Below the pieces are notes generated by a model that saw only the letters and a list, made by a program, of their open reading frames with translations, did no database searches and had not been told where the DNA came from. The position numbers were made by a program, and so were the translations under genes. From positions 806,001 to 870,000 of the forward strand of contig NZ_JAFCKS010000003.1 of assembly GCF_018129995.1 (NCBI RefSeq): a stretch of DNA of 64,000 bases, written 5' to 3'. This stretch comes from Bradyrhizobium sp. SZCCT0153 (GTDB taxonomy: Bacteria; Pseudomonadota; Alphaproteobacteria; Rhizobiales; Xanthobacteraceae). Position 1 is the stretch's first letter. Every line of letters begins with the position of its first letter. Below, piece after piece: positions 14,955 to 22,642 of this stretch.

Positions 14955-15854
14955 TCACGTCCTCCGCTGGGGATCGACGATGTCGCGCAGGCCGTCGCCG
15001 AGGAGGTTGAAGCAGAACACGGCGATCATCAGGGCAAGGCCCGGGAACAGCGCGATCCACCATTCGCCCGACACCATGAAGCCCGCGCCCTCGGCGACCA
15101 TGATGCCCCATTCGGCGGTCGGCGGGCGGACGCCGAGGCCGATGAAGGACAGGCCCGCGGCATTGAGGATGGCGTAGCCCATGGTCAGCGACATCTGCAC
15201 GATCATGATCGGCATGATGTTCGGCAGAATGTGCACCAGCAGGATGCGGAATTCGCCATTGCCCGACAGTCGCGCAGCCTGCACGAAGCCGGCATTGCGG
15301 CGGACGTTGGCCTCCGCGCGCGCCACGCGGGCGTAGAGCGGGAAGTTCACGATGGCGGTCGCCAGGATAATGTTCTGCACGGTGTTGCCGAGGGCTGCGA
15401 CGATGCCCATCGCCAGCACGAACAGCGGGAACGCCATGATGGTGTCGGCGATGCGGCCGACGATGCGGTCGGTCCAGCCGCCGAAATAGCCGGCGGCGAT
15501 GCCGGCGAGCCCGCCCATCAGGAACACCAGCACGACCGAGGCCACCGCGATGAACGTGTCGAGCCGCGTCGCCACCACGACGCGGCTGAAGATGTCGCGG
15601 CCGAGCTGGTCGGTGCCGAACCAATGCGCGGCCGAGGGTGCTTTCAACGCCGCCGCGGTATCGGAGGCGAGCGGATCATACGGCACCACATAGGGACCGA
15701 AGATCGCGGCAAGCAGGATCACGATCAGCAGTGCGAAGGAAAATCCCGTGACCTTGTTCTCGCCGAGAACGTAGCGGGTCTGTTCGAGGATCGCGACCAG
15801 TCCCGAGGTGCGTGCGGGGCCGGCGGGTTCAACAGCAGGTGCAACGGAGCTCAT
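14955..15854 (-). CDS. Peptide-type ABC permease, DppC family
   Basis: A 299-residue inner-membrane permease with about six membrane segments. The BPD_transp_1 core with the EAA loop (EANVRRNAGFVQAARLSGNG) that docks the ATPase is clear, as is the DppC-type N-terminal cytoplasmic extension and the LGTDQLGRDIFSRV-like motif (FGTDQLGRDIFSRVV). It pairs with the DppB-like permease whose gene ends 3 bases upstream. As part of the operon starting at 18694 it should import the compound hydrolysed by AtzE/G/H and AtzF. Confidence 0.92.
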   Translation of the reverse strand: MSSVAPAVEPAGPARTSGLVAILEQTRYVLGENKVTGFSFALLIVILLAAIFGPYVVPYDPLASDTAAALKAPSAAHWFGTDQLGRDIFSRVVVATRLDTFIAVASVVLVFLMGGLAGIAAGYFGGWTDRIVGRIADTIMAFPLFVLAMGIVAALGNTVQNIILATAIVNFPLYARVARAEANVRRNAGFVQAARLSGNGEFRILLVHILPNIMPIMIVQMSLTMGYAILNAAGLSFIGLGVRPPTAEWGIMVAEGAGFMVSGEWWIALFPGLALMIAVFCFNLLGDGLRDIVDPQRRT

Positions 15855-15857
15855 GGT

Positions 15858-16871
15858 TCAGCCCTCCAACCTGACGCGCGGATCGATCACGCCGTAGAGA
15901 ATGTCGATCACGAGATTGAGCAGCACGTACATCACCGCCATGGTCAGCACGAAGCCCTGCACCGGTGCGAAGTCCGACGAGATCAGCGCTTCCACGGCGT
16001 AGGAGCCGATGCCGGGCCAGGCGAACACTTTCTCCACCAGCACGTTGGCGCCCAGCAGGAACGAGAACACCATGCTGAGCGTGGTGATGACGGGCAGCAT
16101 CGCGTTGCGGAAGGCGTAGGTGACGATGACGGTTGCCGGCGACAGGCCGCTGGCGCGCGCGGTGCGGACGAACTCCGACGACAGCACCGCCAGCATCGAG
16201 GCGCGGGTCATGCGCGCGATCGGCGCCAGCGAGAAGATCGCAAGCGTCGTCGCCGGCAGGATCAGCTGGCTCAGCGCCGAACGGAACGCCTCGAAGTCGC
16301 GCGCGATCAGGGTGTCGATCAGGTAGAAGCCGGTTACCGTCGGCGGTGCGCTGTAGAACACATCGAGACGCCCGAGCGGTGCGGGCGACCAGCCGAGCCG
16401 GAAATAGAAAACGTAAACGAGAACGAGGCCGGTGAAGAACACCGGCAGCGAGACGCCGGCCGTCGTCGTGACCCGGCAGAGATGATCGACCCATGATCCC
16501 GGCCGCGTCGCCGCCAGCACACCGAGTGGAATCGCGATCACGATCGAGACGACGAGACCGAGCAGCGTCAGCTCGGCGGAGGCCGGCAGGCGGTTGCGGA
16601 TCTCGGCTGCGACCGGCTGGCCCGTGGTGAGCGAGTTGCCGAAATCGCCATGGGCGAGATCGTTGGTGTAGCGGAAGAACTGCTCGATCAGCGGCCTGTC
16701 GAGGCCGAGCTTCTTGCGGATCTGCTCGACGGCTTCCTTGGTCGCGGCGGGGCCGGCGAAATAAGCGGCGGGATCACCCGGCAGAGCGCGCGTCAGCAGG
16801 AAGGTGACGATGACGACGCCGATCAGCGAGGGGATCGCGAACATCAGGCGCTTGCCGATCATGGTCAGCAT
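15858..16871 (-). CDS. Peptide-type ABC permease, DppB family
   Basis: A 337-residue integral membrane protein with about six segments, a long periplasmic loop after segment 1 (GDPAAYFAGPAATKEAVEQI) and the EAA loop near RTARASGLSPATVIVTYAFRN. DppB and DppC form the translocation pore. The start at 16871 follows an AGGAG site and gives the normal DppB N-terminus with the first membrane helix at once; an upstream ATG at 16907 adds 12 residues without family resemblance. About 200 bases holding a palindromic repeat separate it from the binding-protein gene. Confidence 0.92.
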   Translation of the reverse strand: MLTMIGKRLMFAIPSLIGVVIVTFLLTRALPGDPAAYFAGPAATKEAVEQIRKKLGLDRPLIEQFFRYTNDLAHGDFGNSLTTGQPVAAEIRNRLPASAELTLLGLVVSIVIAIPLGVLAATRPGSWVDHLCRVTTTAGVSLPVFFTGLVLVYVFYFRLGWSPAPLGRLDVFYSAPPTVTGFYLIDTLIARDFEAFRSALSQLILPATTLAIFSLAPIARMTRASMLAVLSSEFVRTARASGLSPATVIVTYAFRNAMLPVITTLSMVFSFLLGANVLVEKVFAWPGIGSYAVEALISSDFAPVQGFVLTMAVMYVLLNLVIDILYGVIDPRVRLEG

Positions 16872-16930
16872 AAGAGCGCTCTCCTTCTGCCTTGCAATTG
16901 GGAGCAACCTCGCACGGCTTGCGCCGCTGC

Positions 16931-17039
16931 GTTCCCTCCCCCCTTGCGGGGGAGGTCTAGGGAGAGGGGTGGCCCCAAGCGAGGTCTGAGTTCGTGGCTA
17001 CCCCTCTCTCCAACCCTCCCCCGCAAGGGGGGAGGGAGC
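16931..17039. repeat. Complete paired-palindrome element between binding protein and permease genes
   Basis: TTCCCTCCCCCCTTGCGGGG at the left and its mirror at the right flank an asymmetric core (GGCCCCAAGCGAGGTCTGAG and onward). The core appears in the opposite orientation in the copy at 28374-28485. The element may form a long stem that lowers expression of the permeases relative to the binding protein. Confidence 0.75.
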
Positions 17040-17071
17040 CTGAAGAGCGAGCTCACCTCACCCATGACACG

Positions 17072-18694
17072 TCACCCCTTTGCCATCGCGCGATAATCCA
17101 AGCGGCGGTGGAACCAGTATTGGTAGCCGCTGATGTTCTTCTGCATCGCGACGTTGACGAAGGGCTGGTACAGCGGGATGCGCGGGATGTCGGTAAAGGC
17201 GAGATCGACAAAGCCCTTCACGTCGGCATCGTAGGTCGCCTTGTCGGCGATGGCGGCGGCGGTGCGCGCGCCGTCGATCAGCTTGTCCATCTCCGCCGAC
17301 TTGTAGCTCATGGTGTTGAATACGGAATTGTTGCCGTGATAGCACCAGTAGAAGAAGTACTCGGGGTAATCGAGCCAGCCCGAGAACACGTTGGTGAAGA
17401 GCGGCATTTCCTTCTTGTTCAGCTCGGTGCGCCAGTTGGCGCCGGGCACCTTGTTGATGGTGGTCTTGATGCCGATCTGCGCGAGCGATTCCTGCACCAG
17501 CACGCAGAGCGGCTCGTTGACGCCGGCGAAATTCAGGTCGAACGAGATCGTGGTCTCGAAGCCGTTGGCGTGGCCGGCCTCGGCCATCAGTGCCTTCGCC
17601 TTCTCCATGTCGGTGTTGTACTTGTGCGGTTGCGGCCAGGCCACTTCGGTCGGCTTGTCCTTGGGTGCGCCGAACATCGGGTTCGCCAGACCGAACATCA
17701 CCGCGTCCATGATCTTCTGATAGGGAAGCGCATAGGTGACCGCCTGACGGACCTTGGGATTGTCGAACGGCGGCTTGGTGACGTTCATGCCGATATACTG
17801 GATGCCGTTGGAGAACGGCAGCGACACGACGTTGAGCTTGCCGTTCGCCTTCATCTCCTGGAAATCCTTGTTCGGCAGCTCGTAGGAGATGTCGGCGTCG
17901 CCGCGCTCCAGGAGCGCGCGGCGGTTTCCGGCCTGCGGCACCATGCGCCAGATCACGCGCTTGATCTTCGGCAGGGGCCCCCCGACCCAATCCTCGTTGC
18001 GCTCCATCACCACTTCGGTGCCGGCAGTCCACTTCGTCACCTTGTAGGCGCCGGAACCCGCGGTCTGCTGCTTGGTGTATTCGAGGCCCCAGGGGTCCTT
18101 CTCGCTGGCGTTCTTCTTCACCAGCTCGGAATTGATGATGCAGGGCACGATGACGGCGAGATCGGGAATCGTCAGCCTGTCCTTCTTCAGGAAATCCACG
18201 CGCACGGTGTGGTCGTCGATCACGACGAACTGCTCCGGCTTGGTCAGCGAGCCCGCGCTCATCTGGAAGGTCGGGAAGCCGCCGACGCTGACGGCGCGAT
18301 CGAGCGACCACTTCACGTCCTTGGCGGTGACGGGCGCGCCGTCATGGAATTTGGCGTTCTTCTTCAGCTTGAAGGTGACCGACATGTCGTCGATCTTCAT
18401 GTCCTCGGCGAGCTCGCCCTTGAACTTGTCGCGGTCGTAATAGGGCACGCCGCCGGGACCGCTCTTCATCTCGTGGCTGATCAGCCGGTCATAGCAATTC
18501 CAGGACACTTCATAGCCGGGCACGTTGGTGCCGACGCCGTGGATGTCGAGATTGTTGGGCCCGCCCTCCGAGACGATCAGCAGCGTCTCCGAACGCGCGT
18601 CCGCCTGGGCGGACGAAATCACCGACGGCATGGCCGGAAGCGCCGCGCCTGCGGCCAATCCGGTGGCGGACTTGAGGAAATCGCGGCGTTTCAT
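17072..18694 (-). CDS. Peptide-type ABC substrate-binding protein (SBP_bac_5)
   Basis: A 540-residue periplasmic binding protein of the DppA/OppA cluster. The N-terminus MKRRDFLKSATGLAAGAALP is a twin-arginine signal, so it is probably exported folded. Typical family stretches are present (LAEDMKIDDMSVTFKLKKNAKFHDGAPVTAKDV and FDNPKVRQAVTYAL regions). The ATG at 18694 is chosen over an upstream TTG because GGAG lies 7 bases before it and it starts the Tat motif. First gene of the sigma-54-driven operon. Ligand unknown; family members bind peptides but also opines, nickel and ureido compounds. Confidence 0.92.
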   Translation of the reverse strand: MKRRDFLKSATGLAAGAALPAMPSVISSAQADARSETLLIVSEGGPNNLDIHGVGTNVPGYEVSWNCYDRLISHEMKSGPGGVPYYDRDKFKGELAEDMKIDDMSVTFKLKKNAKFHDGAPVTAKDVKWSLDRAVSVGGFPTFQMSAGSLTKPEQFVVIDDHTVRVDFLKKDRLTIPDLAVIVPCIINSELVKKNASEKDPWGLEYTKQQTAGSGAYKVTKWTAGTEVVMERNEDWVGGPLPKIKRVIWRMVPQAGNRRALLERGDADISYELPNKDFQEMKANGKLNVVSLPFSNGIQYIGMNVTKPPFDNPKVRQAVTYALPYQKIMDAVMFGLANPMFGAPKDKPTEVAWPQPHKYNTDMEKAKALMAEAGHANGFETTISFDLNFAGVNEPLCVLVQESLAQIGIKTTINKVPGANWRTELNKKEMPLFTNVFSGWLDYPEYFFYWCYHGNNSVFNTMSYKSAEMDKLIDGARTAAAIADKATYDADVKGFVDLAFTDIPRIPLYQPFVNVAMQKNISGYQYWFHRRLDYRAMAKG

Positions 18695-18737
18695 GAAACG
18701 GCTCCAACTCAAAAAGTTTCTGGTTGGAACTGGATTC

Positions 18738-18752
18738 GCAAAGTTCGTGCCA
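18738..18752 (-). promoter_or_regulatory. Sigma-54 (RpoN) promoter of the transport-atzGEH operon
   Basis: On the minus strand TGGCACGAACTTTGC, a full match to the consensus TGGCACG-N4-TTGC with GG-N10-GC spacing. Transcription should start near 18726, leaving a leader of about 32 bases before the ATG at 18694. Such promoters need an enhancer-binding activator; with this gene content NtrC is the natural candidate. Confidence 0.88.
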
Positions 18753-18867
18753 AAACTTAGCGGGACGCTAATCCGGCCATTAACACGCTGATATATAAAG
18801 AATTATCGGCCTTTTGCCACGCAGGTCATATTTTAAGCAGCCCCTTCAATTGCATACAAAGAGACGA

Positions 18868-18893
18868 TTTTGCTCTTAAATTAGGCGACAAAA
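18868..18893. promoter_or_regulatory. Inverted repeat upstream of the sigma-54 promoter, candidate activator site
   Basis: TTTTGC and a mirrored GACAAAA are separated so that TGC and GCG stand 11 bases apart, the spacing of the TGC-N11-GCA core of NtrC sites, with imperfect bases. It is about 116 bases upstream of the promoter, a usual distance for an enhancer. Weak evidence. Confidence 0.3.
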
Positions 18894-18931
18894 TGGGGCG
18901 CTTTCGAATTAAGCAAGAACCGGGACCTGCT

Positions 18932-19930
18932 TCACCCCCGCCAGATCAACTCCTGAAGCTCGATCAGATCACGCGCCTGCTCCTGCCAGCCCTCGATGCA
19001 GACGTGGCTGTTGAGGTCGCTGGCGCGGTGCAGCAGCATCAGGGCCATCAGCCGGCGCTTGAGTGCGAAATCCAGCTTCGCATAGCCAAAACCTTCAAGC
19101 AGGCTGCGGACCCTCCCCGGCCGGCCGGCCGCCATGAAGGCGCTGGGGCCGAGCAGATCGTAGTCGCGCCATCCCGCCAAAACGTCGCCGAAGTCGAACA
19201 GTCCGGCCAGCGACCATTGGCCGTCATCGCAGGCGAGCAGAAAGTTCTCCGGAATGTATTCGCCGATCAAAATCACCGGCGGCGCATCCATCGGGATCAG
19301 CGCGGCCGCGTCGCGCAGGAGATCGTCGAGGCCGGCAAGGAATTGGGGCGCAAGGCCGAGACGCGTGTGCCGCGCCTTGCATCCCTGCATCTGGGCGCGC
19401 ATGAAGTCGTGCCAGCGTGGTTCGATGTGCGCGAGCGGGCCGAGCGGCGCGCACTGCACGGCCGCGATGGTCTCGCCGATCTGGCGCAGCAGGCGTTCCT
19501 TCTGCGCTTCGGCGAGTTGCGGCCAAACCTCCGAGCCGAGCGTGCCGGCAAGACGGGTGATGATCAGATAGGGCCAGCCGTCGCGTGTCCCACCCGCGAC
19601 GATCTCGGGGATTGGCAGAGGAAGGCGGCCGGCAAGCTGCGTCAGCGATCCGCGCTCGGAGACGAATTGCGCGCGCAGCAGCGGCGGGAAAATCTTCAGG
19701 ATCAGCCTTTCGCCGAGGCCGACGACGAGATTGGTGCCGGTCGAGAATACGTGCGGCGCACTGGTATTAAGACCGTGGCTACGCGCGATGTCGAGTGCGA
19801 TGGGGAGCCATTGCTGCGGGTCCGAGCGAAAGGCGCGAAAGCTGGCTGCATCGTCGAGCTGAGGGAGCTCGTGCAAAGTGGCTTTGGTCACGGGCGCCCG
19901 CTCAGCCAGGCGGGTTTTGATTGATTCCAT
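18932..19930 (-). CDS. APH-fold phosphotransferase-like protein with altered catalytic motif
   Basis: A 332-residue protein of the aminoglycoside/choline phosphotransferase (kinase-like) superfamily. The nucleotide-binding region (GTNLVVGLGERLILKIFPPL, with the N-lobe Lys) and the metal-binding DFGD motif (LAGLFDFGDVLAG) are present. The catalytic loop, normally HGDxxxxN, reads LIGEYIPENFLL, so the His is Ile and the catalytic Asp is Glu, while the metal-binding Asn remains. It may phosphorylate a small molecule by a modified mechanism or be inactive. It is unrelated to its neighbours; a palindromic repeat separates it from the binding-protein gene upstream. Substrate unknown. Confidence 0.75.
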   Translation of the reverse strand: MESIKTRLAERAPVTKATLHELPQLDDAASFRAFRSDPQQWLPIALDIARSHGLNTSAPHVFSTGTNLVVGLGERLILKIFPPLLRAQFVSERGSLTQLAGRLPLPIPEIVAGGTRDGWPYLIITRLAGTLGSEVWPQLAEAQKERLLRQIGETIAAVQCAPLGPLAHIEPRWHDFMRAQMQGCKARHTRLGLAPQFLAGLDDLLRDAAALIPMDAPPVILIGEYIPENFLLACDDGQWSLAGLFDFGDVLAGWRDYDLLGPSAFMAAGRPGRVRSLLEGFGYAKLDFALKRRLMALMLLHRASDLNSHVCIEGWQEQARDLIELQELIWRG

Positions 19931-19945
19931 GCAAACCAGGCAGAC

Positions 19946-20077
19946 GGTGCACCTCTCGCGCTTGCGGGGGAGGTCGGCGCGAAGCGCCGGGTCGGGGTTC
20001 TCTCCTCCTGGCGATTATCCCGTTGCGGAGACACCCTCTCCCCAACCCTTCCCCGCAAGCGGGGGAGGGAGCGCACC
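19946..20077. repeat. Paired-palindrome element between two minus-strand genes
   Basis: GGTGCACCTCTCGCGCTTGC at the left is mirrored by GCAAGCGGGGGAGGGAGCGC at the right, around a divergent core. It belongs to the same GC-rich hairpin family as the copies at 16931 and 28374 but with a different inner sequence. Confidence 0.6.
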
Positions 20078-20113
20078 GCGTTCGCGGCGGCAGCGACATC
20101 TAATCGCGACATG

Positions 20114-21478
20114 CTACCGGTCCGGGCTGGCGCGCTCGAACTGGCGCAGCAGCTTGTTGCCGCGCTCGACCGCGGAATCGAGCGCTTCCTGCGCGCTCTT
20201 GTGGCCGGCAAAGGCCTGCTCCAGCTCGTCCTCGATGGCGCCGCGGATCAGCACGAAGGAGCCGAGCCGGATGCCCTTCGAATTCTCGGTCGGCGGATGC
20301 AGCGTGATCTCCTCGAACGAGATCGCGGAGCCCGGGGTACGCTCGTAAAAACCCTGCGCGCGCGTCAGCTCGAAGGCGGCGCGGGTGACCGGCAGATAGC
20401 CGGTGTTCTGGTGCCAGGCGGCCTGCACGCCGGGCTGCGACAGATAGGCGAAGAATCGCGCCACGCCCTTGTATTCCTCGCGCGGGCGGTCGCGCAGCAC
20501 CCACAGCGTGGCGCCGCCGATGATCGAGTTCTGCGGCGCGCCCTTCACGTCGGGCCAGTACGGCATCATGCCGTAGCCGATCTCGAATTTCGAGTTCGCC
20601 TTGATGTCGGCGCGCGTCGCCGAGGAACCGATGAAGATGCCGCATTCGCCGTTCTGGAAGCGCGGCTCGGCCGACTGGCCGCGGCCGCTGTAGTCGAACA
20701 GTTTTGTCTTCTGCCATTCGGCGAGCTGGGCAACGTGTTTGACGACGACCGGATTGTTGATCGTCAGCTCGGCATCCAACCCGGCAAAGCCGTTCGTGCG
20801 GGTTGCGAGCGGCAGATTGTGAAATGCCGAAAAGTTCTCGACATGGATCCATGACGGCCAGGACGTGGTGAAGCCGCATACGGCGCCGCGGTCGCGCAGG
20901 CGCTTTGCAGCCGCACCGAGCTCCGGCCAGGTCTTCGGCGGCGTCTCCGGGTCGAGGCTCGCATCGCGGAACATGGTCTTGTTGTAGTAGAGGATCGGCG
21001 TCGACGAGTTGAACGGGAACGACAACAGATTGCCGGCCGCATCGGTGTAATAGCCGGATACGGCGGGAAGGTAATCGTTGAGCGAGAACGGCTCGCCCTG
21101 GTCGCGCATCAGGCTGAACACCGGATAGATCGCGCCCTTGGCCGCGGTCATGGTGGCGGTGGCAACCTCGTTGACCTGCACGATCGCGGGCTGGCTGCGC
21201 GAGCGGAAGGCGAAGATCGCCGCCGTCACCGTTTCGGTGTAGTTGCCCTTGTAGCTCGGCACGATGCGGTAGTCGGACTGCGAGGCATTGAAGTCGGAGG
21301 TGAGCTTGTCGAGCTGCTTGCCGAGTTCGCCCGACATGGCGTGCCACAGTGCGATGTCGGTGGCGGCGTTTGCCTGCGCGGAGAACGTAAAGGCCGCGGC
21401 GGCGGCAACGACCTGCAAAAAGCGCAATGCTGAAATCACGATGGCTGTTTCCGTGTCGCGCGGCAAAAGGCGACGCAT
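20114..21478 (-). CDS. ABC substrate-binding protein, UgpB-like (glycerol-3-phosphate or sugar)
   Basis: A 454-residue periplasmic protein of the SBP_bac_8 / UgpB group. The signal peptide (hydrophobic stretch ending SAQANA) is followed by TDIALWHAMSGELGKQLDKL, the UgpB-type N-terminal strand and helix; YKGNYTETVTAAIFAFRS and the C-terminal GRGNKLLRQF-like helix also fit. UgpB proteins feed glycerol-3-phosphate or glycerophosphodiesters to UgpAEC, but no permease or ATPase is nearby, so this is an orphan that must share a transporter. The ATG at 21478 has a poor ribosome site; a GTG at 21439 is an alternative start. Confidence 0.85.
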   Translation of the reverse strand: MRRLLPRDTETAIVISALRFLQVVAAAAAFTFSAQANAATDIALWHAMSGELGKQLDKLTSDFNASQSDYRIVPSYKGNYTETVTAAIFAFRSRSQPAIVQVNEVATATMTAAKGAIYPVFSLMRDQGEPFSLNDYLPAVSGYYTDAAGNLLSFPFNSSTPILYYNKTMFRDASLDPETPPKTWPELGAAAKRLRDRGAVCGFTTSWPSWIHVENFSAFHNLPLATRTNGFAGLDAELTINNPVVVKHVAQLAEWQKTKLFDYSGRGQSAEPRFQNGECGIFIGSSATRADIKANSKFEIGYGMMPYWPDVKGAPQNSIIGGATLWVLRDRPREEYKGVARFFAYLSQPGVQAAWHQNTGYLPVTRAAFELTRAQGFYERTPGSAISFEEITLHPPTENSKGIRLGSFVLIRGAIEDELEQAFAGHKSAQEALDSAVERGNKLLRQFERASPDR

Positions 21479-21640
21479 CCTGCTTACGGCGCGGCATTTC
21501 CAGTTTCAACCGGGAATGCGCGCCGGCCGCGCCGCACAATTACGCCGTGGCGCCCGGCGGGATGGCCTTCCCTTAACCATCTGCTAGATTGCATTGAACC
21601 TTTTGCTCCCGCCATAGACTCCACCACTGAGGGGTTGAGT

Positions 21641-22636
21641 GTGCCAGTGTTGAACCGTGCCGAATTTTCGCGGACCGGGGTGGTTTTCGTCGCGCTTCTG
21701 ATCGCCATCTGCGCGACGGGCGCCGTTGCGCGCGAATTCCGCGCTGCCGACACCCAGACCGAGGATTACCCCACCGTGCAGGCGCTGCGCTACATGGGCG
21801 CCCTGATCGCCGAGCGCACCGGAGGCCGGCACGAGATCAAGGTATTTCATTCCCGCCAGCTCGGCGAGGAGAAGGAGACCATCGAGCAGACCCGGGCCGG
21901 CGCGATCGACCTCAACCGGACCAATGTCGCGCTGATCGGCAACTTCGTTCCGGCGATGAACGTGCTTGCGATGCCGTTCCTGTTCCGGTCCATCGAGCAC
22001 ATGCAGAAGGTGCTGGACGGGCCGATCGGCAGCGAGATCCTGAACAGCTTCGAGCCCTACGGCTTCGTCGGGCTCGCCTTCTACGATTCCGGCGCGCGGT
22101 CGATCTACAACGGCGTCCGCCCGGTCAGGAGCATCGCGGACCTCAAGGGATTGCGGATCCGGGTGCAGCAGTCGGAGTTGATGAGCCAGATGATCCGCTC
22201 GCTCGGCGCGGAGCCGGTCGAGATGCCCTATGGGCAGGTGCTCGCCGGGCTTGCCAACCACCTGATCGACGGCGCCGAAAACAACTGGCCATCCTTCGTG
22301 ACGACAGACCATTACAAACATGCCGGCTACCTCGCGCTCACCGAGCACACGATGAGCCCCGAAGTGCTGGTGATCTCGCTGAAGGCCTGGAAGAGCCTGT
22401 CGGCCGACGACCAGACCATCTTCAGGGAGGCCGCCCAGCGCTCCAGCCGCTTCATGCGCGAGAAATGGCGCGACCTCGAGGAGCAGTCGCAGCGCACGGC
22501 GCAGGAGGCGGGCGTCACCATCGTCAGGGACATCGACCGCAAGCCGTTCGAGGACGCGATGGTCGGGATCTATGTCGGGGCCGAGCGCGATCCCGCCGCC
22601 GCCGCTTTGATCGAACGCATCCGCAAGGTGGAGTGA
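21641..22636 (+). CDS. TRAP-type (DctP) solute-binding protein, likely sensor partner
   Basis: A 331-residue periplasmic protein of the DctP family: signal peptide (VVFVALLIAICATGAVA), then FRAADTQTEDYPTVQALRYM, with the conserved carboxylate-binding Arg expected in LKGLRIRVQQSE and the IDGAENNWPSF motif near the end. There are no DctQ or DctM membrane genes here. Instead the stop is 6 bases before a sensor kinase gene, so it probably acts as the ligand-sensing subunit of the kinase. GTG at 21641 is chosen because an AGGGG site lies 6 bases upstream; the TTG at 21635 is too close to that site. Confidence 0.87.
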   Translation: MPVLNRAEFSRTGVVFVALLIAICATGAVAREFRAADTQTEDYPTVQALRYMGALIAERTGGRHEIKVFHSRQLGEEKETIEQTRAGAIDLNRTNVALIGNFVPAMNVLAMPFLFRSIEHMQKVLDGPIGSEILNSFEPYGFVGLAFYDSGARSIYNGVRPVRSIADLKGLRIRVQQSELMSQMIRSLGAEPVEMPYGQVLAGLANHLIDGAENNWPSFVTTDHYKHAGYLALTEHTMSPEVLVISLKAWKSLSADDQTIFREAAQRSSRFMREKWRDLEEQSQRTAQEAGVTIVRDIDRKPFEDAMVGIYVGAERDPAAAALIERIRKVE

Positions 22637-22642
22637 GGCCTC

